Positions 1 to 10,456 of a stretch of 64,000 bases of DNA are shown here, piece by piece; the stretch's first letter is position 1; each line of letters opens with the position of its first letter. The notes below the pieces were generated by a model. The model was given only the letters and a program-made list of their open reading frames with translations. It had not been told where the DNA came from and did not search any database. The stretch lies in the NCBI RefSeq assembly GCF_910592395.1, contig NC_088314.1, positions 20,914,070 to 20,978,069 on the forward strand, written 5' to 3'. The position numbers and the translations under genes are program-made. This DNA comes from Lineus longissimus (lineage: Eukaryota; Nemertea; Pilidiophora; Heteronemertea; Lineidae).

Positions 1-728
1 TTCTTCTCCAAGTGGCGTTTCAGGGCCAGAAGGATCTTAACATAGAGGAATAACACGAGAAACGTAACAAGAAAGCTCACTGGCCCAAGACCTAAATCTG
101 CGTAGTAATTTGAATAAATATTCGTATCGTACTCCGTCCCGCTGCAAAATAACCACATCGGGGTCGTGTGTACCCAAAACGTCACAACACACGCGAATAA
201 TAATCCAAGAGTCCATGAAAAACATATACTGATTTTTACTCTGCGGACCTTTTCCTCCACTTCGAATGGATCAGCGATTGCTTGATATCGTTCATAACTT
301 ATGCACACCAAGCTCACAAGCTGCACAGTGCCACCTAGCGTATGGAAGAAGTCAAGGTAGCTACAGAACTCCGCGGGAAGAGTCGTTCCCCCAACAGACG
401 CCACGAAAACCACAAGAAGAGAAGGCGCGACGATCACCACGGTCACAGCGTCACCTATCGCCAGATTTACCAACATAGCATTCATTACAGTTTTAAGCAA
501 TTTACTAGAATATACTGCAACAAACACAAAGATATTTCCAACTGTTCCAATCAGTGTCGTGACTAACAGAATCAAAATGCTTACGATCGTAACCGGAAGA
601 TCTAATTCGCGCAAACGGGAGGAATCCGACGGAAGCCAATCCGCGGAACTATTTTCGTACGTTCCAGTTGTGCTCGAGATGTTAGTGTAGTTTTCCAGGT
701 CGCTGCTAGGTGGGGCAATCATTGCCAT
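1..728 (-). CDS. Rhodopsin-class (class A) G-protein-coupled receptor, 5' part, continues beyond window start
   Basis: An open frame runs from an ATG at 728 to the window edge (about 242 codons) with no intron. The product is a seven-helix plasma-membrane receptor cut off after TM5. The extracellular N-terminus (about residues 1-44) has glycosylation sequons at N13, N16 and N26. TM1 carries the GN pair (residues 64-65). TM2 carries NLAIGD with the conserved Asp at residue 93. C122 at the top of TM3 and C195 in loop 2 would form the usual disulfide. TM3 ends in ERY (146-148), a normal variant of DRY. TM4 has W172 and TM5 has a proline near 216. The ligand class cannot be told: the TM6-TM7 half is missing and no amine-receptor Asp is evident in TM3. 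The frame and motifs make the family certain; the subfamily is open. Confidence 0.88.
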   Translation of the reverse strand, partial: MAMIAPPSSDLENYTNISSTTGTYENSSADWLPSDSSRLRELDLPVTIVSILILLVTTLIGTVGNIFVFVAVYSSKLLKTVMNAMLVNLAIGDAVTVVIVAPSLLVVFVASVGGTTLPAEFCSYLDFFHTLGGTVQLVSLVCISYERYQAIADPFEVEEKVRRVKISICFSWTLGLLFACVVTFWVHTTPMWLFCSGTEYDTNIYSNYYADLGLGPVSFLVTFLVLFLYVKILLALKRHLEK

Positions 729-3302
729 AAGCGGGTTAGGTCATTCGAGACATTGCAAAGGTTGCTTTCTTATAAGGAACGGAAACTCTCATGCTCATGT
801 CAGCTAAGTAACCTCCTTTTTGAAAAGAGACAAATAGCCCTTAACTACTTCCCTACAAGAGGCATCAGATCACATTGGCACCGCTACTCTCCCAATACAA
901 CATATCAAGGCTCATCGCCAATGTAGTCCTATTTGTAAAGAATCAGATGTATCCAAAAAAGATAAACCACACATTCATGTGAAGCTTTGATAATAATTTT
1001 ACGAAATTTTACGAGTTTTTACGAGTTATTCAATCTTGATTTATTTTCACATGCACTCTCTCCTTCATTCTATCACCACGACTGTCTTCTAATTGACCAT
1101 ATTGCTGACATCGTCTGCCAATATCTGTAAAGTTCTATAAAGATTCACAGATTGAGATGACCGAGGCGCCAGGAATCCAAAGTTGAGAGCAGTTTGTAGT
1201 GTTTGTCTACGAGTCTTCCTTCTTGTTCGTGTCCAAGAATGAACTGATTATGGCTTAGCTGGAAATACCTCGCATTCGTCAGCCTCCAGGCGGCCTGGTT
1301 GCTTTGTTTTCTTCTCCGAGACACACATATCGATCACTCAATTAACAACCATACCGTACGCATCACGATCCTTTTTTACCAATGACATCACAGTTGCTAT
1401 CTAATCACGGGTCTTGTTACAAATGCGCTCTGCCGACCGTCTATCCTGATTGGTTACTATTTCCGTAAGAAACAATACGTTGTGTGACCTGTTGCAATGA
1501 CTTAGTGGCCGCGTTGGTATTAATTTTGCATGTCCTGAAAATAAATCAAGTTGTCATTAGTTTGGTAATTGAACGATGGTCCAGAAAGAGTAATGTCGAT
1601 TACAGTTATTCCGTGTTATCGACGCTCTGTAATGATGAAACCAAATTAATTAGTGCAAGAGAACGTTAATGGGGGCTATGACATTTTCCTCAACACGGCC
1701 CGGTGACTTTTCAACATGGAAAACATGATGAGGTGGAGAATTCTTTTCTGCAGCATGCGTTCCTTTCGCTACGGTGGATTGTGCATTTAGCAATTCCCAG
1801 CATTTTGTCAAATTTGTCATTCGGCATTAATTCCTTTTTTCAGGGAGGGGAGGCCAGGGGATGCGGGGCGAATACATCGCGCCAGTTTTCGTTTCTGGGA
1901 AAACGATTCGGACTCCATCACCGCCGTGCATTCCTCTGTGCATTTTTATGTACGATTTTAACCCGTTCTTCACGTGGTACACTCAAGAACATTTTAAAGA
2001 TGAAAACTAGATAGATAAACTATATAACTGCAGGAAAAGTGGGACTCTCTGCAGATCGCCTAAAATGAGTGGTTTTGTAATACATAGCGTGTTTTGCAGC
2101 ATTGTAGTTAGTCCTCAGCTGCCAGTGTAGGCTAACTGGTGACGAGAAAATTGTGAGGTTGCATGAAGTATCCCATCCAATATAACCACTTGATGGGAGA
2201 TTTTAGTAATAAACAACCCGGAAGGATGCTATTCATGATGATAAACAGCCCGCGGGGCGGATGTAAAGCACATTTAGATCCAGCAGTATTTCCAAACAAT
2301 CGACGGCTGGCGAAGTCCCTTACAACCAATCAAAATGCTCCATCCATTGGCCCTATTTTTTGCTCGGTTGTATAATATGCTGGATGACCGCACCCCGGGA
2401 ACCGAATAATAGCGCTGAATTTTTCATGATCCATTTATAAATTGCAAGAAATTAATTGTAAACCAATCCTTACGATACAACAATCGGAATTGAGCGGCAG
2501 AAACATCACTAATTATTGTCAGGGAATTCCCCAATGCTTTCGTCCAATCAAAGTGTCGCATTTTTGCTGGCAGCTAATTCGGGCACAGGGAGGAAATGGC
2601 GGGACATCTGAGGCAGGAATCTCTATCCATCAATTAGGCTTTGACTTGATGCGCTATCGTACTTTTATTGGTTTGTCTACATCGAAGGCGATCGTGACGA
2701 AGGCAGATCGGAACTAAAACTGGCATATGGGTAAGTGAAACTGTTACATGGTGTTTTGTTTAGTACCGAATGGTCTCTAAATGCTTGCGTGATACTTGAC
2801 GACGCTGAAGGGGGCAGTTTTCAAGAAAGGCATGAAACATGTTGCTTGTCTTGAAGCAGGAGCGTGACTCCCCCGAACAGTATCCTTGTTTCGTTTCATA
2901 TGTCGTTGGAATATTTAATGTTCAAATGTTTCTAGCTATGACTTCTAATGGCGCTGACGTCACAATATCATTTCAATTACTGGACCGTTTCAAACATTCC
3001 ACTAAGTGCCACCACAACTGTTGCAACGAGCACTCTCCTTTTACAAATGGCAGCGGAGATAAATAATAATTAAAGATGAACGCCAGTAATGAGGATAGCC
3101 ATGGCAACGGTTCTAAACAGACAATTATCAGAATCAATTGGCTTCAAGGAAATGGCCAATCATTCGAATGATCACTGGGGTAATTTGACTCGATACTAGT
3201 TATCTTGAAGAGTGTCCTCACTTGAAGCCACGGTCCGATACAATTTCGCAATGACTTGTATACATGTACCAGAAAGTTCATAATTTCAAAAAATTCTGAA
3301 AC

Positions 3303-3530
3303 ATTTTCAAAGCCAAAATTTTTTTAGGCTGAAGATATTTCTTCATTTTGAGCAAAAAAAAACAAGTGAAAAAAAAATTTGGAGTCAGAAATGTTTTCAT
3401 CCTTCTGATCCTGAACAATTTTCAAAGTCAAATTTTTTTTGGGCTGATGATGTTTCTTCATTTTGAGCAGAAAAAAACAAGGGAAAAATATTTGGACTTG
3501 GAAAAACCTTTTCATCTGCAGCATGACAAA
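3303..3530. repeat. Two-copy 115-bp AT-rich tandem duplication
   Basis: The stretch beginning ATTTTCAAAG near 3302 recurs diverged at about 3417: both contain a poly-T run, TTCATTTTGAGCA and an A-rich tract. This explains the two mirror-image open frames here, which are not genes. Confidence 0.7.
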
Positions 3531-4845
3531 TTTGCCGCAATCAATTTCTTCACAGAAAAAATGGCAGCTAAAAACAAACCAAATTTGACTATCTCTTCAA
3601 AGATCAGAGAGAGAACCTTAGTGAAAACACAATCCGCCCGCTGTAAGAATAACATAGAGAATACCTTCATACAGACGTTATTCATCAGCACAACCAAACT
3701 TACTTTTCAAAGTGCCTTATGTTATCAATGAGTTGACGACTCGCGAGGGTTACAACAACTGTCTAAGACGATGATGATGATTTAGTCCACCGTAATCAGC
3801 AATGTTTTGAATGAGCAGATACCAAAAGCCCTGCACCGATTTCCGCAAGCTCAACTCCATCACAAACAACGAAGTGAAAATGCCCTGAATCTCAGCATTA
3901 AACAAAGCTGGCTGAAATGACCGCGATGATGACACCGGAAATTAACTCTGTCTGATATCAATACAATCCAACTTTTGAACAGTGGGTCCTCCTATTGTCA
4001 GAGTTTGATTGGCGGAACTCCGGAATGTGCGACTGAAATACAACATACGTCACAAGAAGAGGATTAAAACTAAGCGGTTAACCTATTGTGGACTCAGGGT
4101 CACGCGAATCCGTGCAGCACCTTATGGAGATTGATATGCGGCCAAAATTAAATTCTAGAAAAAGTGTTAACATTTTATGCAATAACTTTGCATCTTGGGT
4201 CGTTTTTCAATATCCTGCATTTGATTGACAACCTTCCCCAACCTTAATTAGCCATTGTGTACCAAATATTCCCTGCGCGAAAGGTCATGGAAAATATCGT
4301 AATTAGATCAAATAATCAATTCATTTCATCAAAATAGGATTCTTCGATAATTGAAAAATGACGACTTACGAAACTGGCAACTGAATCCTTAGAGTTTTGT
4401 AATCACTGAACATGGCAAAGGAGACTCACTAATTAGTATATTCTCCATTTTTAGTGTGGGACCGTCTCAGAAATATGATTTTGAAAATTCCCAATTGTGT
4501 AACAACGTAATGAATGCCAATATCAATAATGCCATTGTGGAGTATGATACGAATAAAACAAATGTCAAGTTTCAGCCGAAGCGTGCATAACTGCACTGCT
4601 GCAATCGGTATTCCATTTAAAGCAGACCTACCTCATACCACCAAGTGCCGAGTTCGGCTCTGTAGTATTGATTGCAGAAGTTTATCTTATCCCTATACTG
4701 CCTGTCTCCATCTACCAGCGGAGACCAGGGATTTCTCACTGCACCTACACGATGACGATTGTCGATTCGCCGCTGTCGGTTCATGAAATTTTCGCAGGTA
4801 TTGATGCATGACATTAAAAACAAAAACTAACCTTAAATAACATAT

Positions 4846-4851
4846 TTTATT
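4846..4851 (-). terminator. Candidate polyadenylation signal (AATAAA) for the 556-aa protein gene
   Basis: AATAAA on the minus strand, about 640 bases beyond the stop codon at 5492. It is a candidate only: single hexamers occur often by chance in AT-rich DNA. Confidence 0.25.
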
Positions 4852-5265
4852 ATTTGATCAATTACTAACTAACAATGTCCATGCATCAATCAATGTTGCA
4901 CAGGCAATATTTTCGCCAACGTATAAATAGTTCTTTCAAAGGAATCTGTCAATATTCTTTGTTTTAAATATATTTTACCAGTACAAAGTCGGGCGATGTT
5001 TGGTCCCGTTGATTGTGATTGTGATTTCCGGACTGGGTTGACGTCACGGATCATGTGAATACCCACACAATTCATTCTGCTTCGGAATGCAACTGATGCC
5101 AGTTTAGTTTAGGTTTGGACGCGCCCTCGTCCATATTGTGCTGTACATGCGGTATGTAATTCTGTACATGCGGTATGTACTGGGCAATGCTACTATCGGG
5201 CCGTAGTCATTCTACTATATCAGGATGATGGTTGACGAATATTGACGGCAGCGGGAAACGGCGAC

Positions 5266-5370
5266 GAGCGGCTTTCACAGGCGCTGGATTAGGGCATGCA
5301 GTTGGAAGCTTGGCTCGGAGCGGCTTTCACAGGCGCTGGATTAGGGCATGCAGTTGGAAGCTTGGCTCGG
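5266..5370. repeat. 52-bp unit, two tandem copies
   Basis: A unit starting GAGCGGCTTTCACAGG is present twice with a 52-bp period, almost without change. It lies just beyond the stop codon of the minus-strand gene, so probably in its 3' untranslated region. Confidence 0.85.
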
Positions 5371-5491
5371 CAGGTGTGACTAGAGAACAAATCCTGTGAA
5401 AGCGGCAAACCGAGACGGTAATCGGCTCCAGTCGAATCAGATCTAAGGATATCCTCGCCTCTACAAGAGTCTACAACGGTTAAGGTGTAGG

Positions 5492-7925
5492 TCACTTCAA
5501 AAAGCATCGCAGTAGTTTCACGAGAACGGTGTCCCTGGTTCGCTCCCACTTGGTCCGGCGATCGCCGCCTATTCGTTCTCTTGGTCGCCAACTCCAGTCT
5601 TTGTATTGCCGTTTCTCACGATTAGCAGCTAAACTCACGGGAGGGACTTTCCAAGTTGATTTCAGATCAACAACATGCATCTCCGGGTTGATATGGTGAA
5701 TTTCAATGCATTTTCGCTCACCTTTCGTGACTTTTTCAGCATGTTCTGTGATCTGCTGTTGCGCGGGTTTCTGGGGTGTAGCAACAGCACGCACCGGGCT
5801 TGCTGGTGGAGAGGTCTCCGGCACTGGAGGAGGGTTGACCTCGCATGACAACAACAGTTCCCGCTGCAAGGCCTGTGCTGCTTGACCGTGGAGGCTTATA
5901 TTACCATCTCTGTCAACAGACGCAAAGCACAATCTATAATCGGCAACGAGGATGTCGAAATCCATATTTTCTTGCAGGTTTTCCTGCCAGGCTTTATCGA
6001 TGATGATTCTGTTCAAAAGCAGACGACGGAGGGTAGTGTCTATTGTGGCTTCAAGGTCAAGGTCAAACTGATCAATGCACTTCTGGAGGTGCATGCACTT
6101 GTCGTAGTTCTCGCGCCATTTCGTCGCTACCCAGTTGACAAAGTGGGAGGTCAGCACTATGATTATGAAGAGAAGAAATAAAAGTGCATTTCATTGATTG
6201 GTTTATCAAGCAAGACGAGCAATTTGATCGCCGGTTTAAATATCACGTAAGAGACGGATTAAGTGGTGTTATAAGCCTCCTAGAGTCACCCGAGGTGGCA
6301 AGGATAGGATGTTTTACGGTTCATGAAACTGTTGTGCTCCAAAACCAGCCGGATGATAAGTTTTTTCTCGACTTCATCCCCAGTCAACGTTCAAATGATA
6401 CTTACACTCATTTTTGTGCATCCTCAACCTCGTCCTGATTTCCATCCTCGCCTTGGCTTGCTCGTCAATATCAAACACATCATCTGCATAAAGATACCGG
6501 ATGTCTTCAAGTATCTTTGAGGTTAAACCATCTACCGTCATTGTTTTGGGTCGCCGCTAAAATGACAACACAGAATTTGGGATAGAGAATGGGATTTTCA
6601 GAATCATGAAAGGAGTTATCATCGTCATCCTCGCGTTGTCGTCGCCATCATCACCACCAGCTGTTGACATTTTCTCATATTGTCTGGTCATCTACTTCAA
6701 TCCAGCACGCATGGTGAAAAAGAAAGCGTATAGAACGTGCATGGGCACGATAGGTCGATATCTGATATCATTATAGGCAATAAGGCCTTTTAAAAATATT
6801 TAACCATGAGGAAAATCACTTCTTTTTGACGTGCCACACTGCTACGTCATGATGTACGTTTTCCGCCGAGAGATCCATCTCAGTCATGTCGGTGGCAGTG
6901 GGCCTACTCAGCGTTATCCTGGAATTGGGCTCAACCACATGCACCTGGAGTGCTTTTTGATTGGCACAATCCTGCAATCTTTTATTCCTGTAATTTTTAT
7001 GATTGTTATTCCTTACATTGCGCACAGAGCCGAGACTTTCATTTACTTCTGATGAAGACAATCAACTCACCTGATTTCTGTTTCCTCGCGAGGATGCCGA
7101 ACTTGAATGCTGCACTTCATGATCGGGAAAGGAAGATCGCGGTAATGTCTGCCGTCTGAAGTGGGTGTGGTCACCTTCCGCTATATCCCGGAGATCATGA
7201 TCGAGGTAGGGCATCACATCGTTTGAAGAGTCCCTCATTTCATCATCGAGGCTGCTGAACGGCCCTCTGGCTCTGCCTGAACAGTATCTTGCATTTAGTG
7301 AGGTGCTAGAGTTGCGTGTCTTTGGCCGGCATGGTCGGGTCAAGCCCTTGGTCCTGCCCGTGACGTGGCGACGCGCGATGGCATAGCCACCAGATAGATC
7401 GGGATCGAGGTCATCGAGATCGTCGGCATCACTGCGACCATGATGGCGGTGATGATCATCTCTCTCGTCTGCTGATGTCGTAGATGAATGTGCCTGATCA
7501 TCCACAGGTTGATTTGAGTGATCTTCATTTTCAATTCCAGCAACATCGTTGATGTAGTTATCGATTTCGGCAGAAATATGATTGACATCGTTATTTTCAG
7601 ACGGAAAAGTGTTCAAAATGGCCGCTTCTTCGAGTTCGACAGCTTCGAAATCATCATGATCTGATTGATCATCAGAAGAAAACTTTTCTCTTGACTCCAA
7701 ACAGCGTGAGAGTTCTTCTCGATGGGAATCAATGTCCAGGTCGGCGTTATTCGAAACATTTGAATTGCTATCAGAAGAGCGACTTGTTCCTTGCAGAGAT
7801 ACGTCTTTATTTGACGGGCTACTTGCCTCAACTTGCGGTTCGGGGTCGACTCCCCCCATGTCGTCCAGTCCAGATTGCTGATTTATGTACGCCCAGCCGT
7901 AGGCCAATGACAGGTCAGAATCCAT
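5492..7925 (-). CDS. Uncharacterised 556-aa protein, acidic disordered N-terminus and helical C-terminal half (3 coding exons)
   Basis: Exons are 7925-7071, 6556-6406 and 6156-5492; all junctions are GT-AG and phases agree (0, then 1), giving 556 residues and a stop at 5494-5492. Residues 1-285 (exon 1) are rich in Ser, Asp, Glu and Asn with no predicted fold, and begin MDSDLSLAYGWAY. Residues about 290-450 look folded and helical, with a run including ILEDIRYLYADDVFDID and later LRRLLLNRIIIDKAWQENL. A Pro-rich segment and a basic tail follow. I do not recognise the family and assign no function. A 27-base in-frame cassette with AG and GT flanks at 6971-6945 could add nine residues between exons 1 and 2. 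Upstream lies a cluster of CRE sites (8071-8265), which suggests cAMP/CREB-responsive transcription. Exons 2 and 3 are the firmest part. Confidence 0.7.
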
Positions 7926-8070
7926 GCTTGTTTGGGTACGTCATCAGAAGTCAACAGCCAAACGTTAATATGATATTTGTCAAAGTCAAGCACGGACTTT
8001 CGTTTGAAAAGAGAGGATCGTCTTTATGAAGAAAGTACGGTCGTCACACCTCGCAACTTAACTGACGTTG

Positions 8071-8265
8071 TGACGTCCTTGTAACAAAAGCCTTCATGGC
8101 GCTTGACGTCACTTCGGACAATGAAACAGGTGCATGCAAAGATGGCAGGAGAATGACGTCATGCGGGACTAGTCCCTGGCCGGCTGCGAAATTTTTTTCT
8201 GCAGGATACTTCTGCCACAGTGTACATCTGACAGCCAATCACAATTGGCGCGATCTTTGACGTCA
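8071..8265. promoter_or_regulatory. Cluster of CRE/ATF sites upstream of the 556-aa protein gene
   Basis: Three perfect palindromic TGACGTCA sites lie at 8104-8111, 8154-8161 and 8258-8265, with a one-mismatch site (TGACGTCC) at 8071-8078. They sit 145 to 340 bases upstream of the minus-strand start codon at 7925, where a promoter is expected. CREB/ATF dimers bind this octamer in all animals. Use as a promoter here is inferred. Confidence 0.6.
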
Positions 8266-9119
8266 CACTGTTTATTTATGCATGATAATGCAAATACAAT
8301 GGACGATACCGAGTCGCATGCCGAGTGCCACTTCAACTGTGAATGTGACAATAGTTCATTGTCTGACCCCAATTATGCACAACTCAAGGTTTGTGTCGTC
8401 GTGTTTAGGAATGAATTGCACAGATTCATTGTAAAATTGATGATATTATGCGTACAAAAGAGGCATCAGCTGATCTGATCGCTACATTGCAGTGCATGCA
8501 TTGATTTGTGAAATTTTAAGGGACAGTGACACTGACAGTGTTGCCAATGTTGATAATTATTAAAGGGACAGTGTATCCGATGTCTCGCGATTTGTGAAAT
8601 TTTAAGGGGCAGTGACACTGACAGTGTTGCCAATGTTGATAATTATTAAAGGGACAGTGTATCCGATGTCTGCTGTTGATTTTGGTAGTTTGAACATTGT
8701 TGAAGGGCCATTGTATAAAACACATTTTGACAAGCAAACAAAATAAATTGAATGGTGGCGTCACCTATGCATATACATGCAGCAGAACTAGTTACACGGT
8801 TGACAGATAAACATTCAACCTCGGCTATTTTGCCGAGCACAGTGCGCCTTTAACAGACAAGTCCAATAAATACAGTCCACTCGACAATGAAAATACATGT
8901 TAAGATACTGCAAATAAATATATTTTAGCTAATATACTCCTCTAACCATTTGCTAACTTGTTCTTTCCAGGATTATCAGAACACGTGGCATTGTTGACAT
9001 TATTGCGCCATGTGGAAAGATGATGTCAACAAAGACACGTGCTTGCCTTGAATTCTGATTGGCTGTCAGATGTACACTATGCCAGAAGTATCCTGCAGAA
9101 AAAAATTTCGCTGGCCGGC
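8178..9119. mobile_element. Element bounded by 65-bp inverted repeats (candidate non-autonomous DNA transposon)
   Basis: Positions 8178-8242 and 9055-9119 are inverted copies of each other with few mismatches; both begin GGCCGGC outermost and contain TTCTGCAGGATACTTCTG, then TGTACATCTGACAGCCAATC. The 812 bp between them have no transposase frame but contain an 86-bp duplication (8503-8674). No clear target-site duplication could be read, so an old inverted duplication is an alternative. Confidence 0.5.
8503..8674. repeat. 86-bp unit, two tandem copies
   Basis: A unit starting GATTTGTGAAATTTTAAGG and ending near TGTCTCGCGA repeats once with an 86-bp period and a single obvious substitution. 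It lies inside the inverted-repeat element. Confidence 0.85.
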
Positions 9120-10442
9120 TGGGACCTGATGGAGTGGTGCGTCAAAACAGGCTAAAATAAAATCCGATGTATGAAGATCAAAGATCGGCTATAAAAGAAA
9201 TAAGATCCAGGCTTTTATTGGGAAGACCCACGGCAATCACGGATTGTTGTAACCAGCATTCTCTAACGCTCATTATTTTCATTCCAGCATATTTTATCAT
9301 CAGTAAATGATGAGTGCTGACCAAAGTAAGCCATTTGTCTCCTTTCCTTCTGTTGGGAAAAACGTCACCCGACACCCAAACTTTGTAGATCTCAGGGGTA
9401 TATCAGGTTTTGAGACATGCATGTAAAATGGCCGGTCGGTGTCGAAGAGTCTACCATGACTGACAGATGACGCTGTAGCTCTAGTTGTCGGTTAAGGCCT
9501 ATCGAGCTCATCCCATGAAGCTGTTCCGTGGGGGGGGGGGGGGGGGTCAATGTTATCTACCTTGACCCTTTGATAAGACAGTAAAACAATGGGAATTTAG
9601 GCCCAGGTGCGAACAGGCTTTGTTTAAAGACAATAGACCGTGCAATGGGCCAGCAGACCTGGATTTAACTGAACCAAACCTTACCAGCTGTTTTGGAAGT
9701 ATGATTGAGTTACTAATGACCAGTTTAGATTGTTATGACAGGGCCATATGGCTCTGTATTGATATGATTGGCAGTCACCACATCTATTCGTCAGTAAAAT
9801 TGTCAGCAGGTGTTTTGGAAATTTCATCCAATAACTCATCATTGCTTTAAAGGCGAGGTTCGATTGTTCAAAACCACCTGAAATTTGGACCTGAATTTAT
9901 AACTTTCAAATTCTGGGAATGAATTGAATACAAATTCCCTAAAACCCAACAATGCTGTAATAGTTACATTGATATAAACCATTATACATGCCAAGTTTCA
10001 AGTTTCATGGCGGCGATCAGGAGTATTATACGCCCACCGCCAAAATATGTCACGGCCAAGTTCTTCCTTTAATTATCCAGGTGGCATGTGCTTGAGAATA
10101 ACATGGCCACCGCCTGTTCGTCGGTTTATAAGCGGACTTCCTTCCCCTTGGCAACCAAAGCATTTTGAAGTATCATCCCGAGAAGACAACCAAGGCTCGC
10201 ACATTTGTCCAAGTAAGTACCAACAAGCAGTCCGTTCGTTTATCAAACTTGAAGCCAAGCTAGTTATTCGGCAATGACATTTGGTTAGTTTCCTTAAAAT
10301 CTATCGCTGTGGTTTTGCAGTGTGGGGATGTGAATGTGAATGTCAGGGATGCACAATATTATAAATTTGTTTGGAATATAAACTGATCTCTTTTTATAAA
10401 TGTGGTTCAGGATGATTGAATGACTGCACCTATGTCTTGCAG
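9120..10442. other. Intergenic region, nothing coding seen
   Basis: No frame here has supporting splice structure or motifs. A run of about 16 G residues occurs at 9531-9546. A donor-like site after about 10211 (CCAA/gtaagtacc) could end a 5' untranslated exon of the small gene that follows. Confidence 0.5.
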
Positions 10443-10456
10443 ATTGACGAGAAAAG

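Larger units (their letters stand above)
729..5491. other. Intergenic region without recognisable gene
   Basis: About 4.8 kb separates the start of the receptor gene and the 3' end of the 556-aa protein gene. The open frames here are short (under about 105 codons), lack splice-linked partners and have no recognisable motif. The region holds a 115-bp tandem duplication near 3303-3530, a 52-bp duplication at 5266-5370, and two perfect TGACGTCA elements at 2955-2962 and 5039-5046. A possible minus-strand AATAAA at 4846-4851 may end the neighbouring gene. Confidence 0.6.

Noticed and set aside
1703-2014. A 103-codon plus-strand frame
   Set aside because: No motif, no splice partners and biased composition; within the range expected by chance.
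8299-9029. A possible spliced 38-aa Cys-containing peptide (8299-8388 joined to about 8971)
   Set aside because: The splice sites are plausible and phases agree, but it is very short, lies inside the inverted-repeat element, and has no polyA signal or known relatives.
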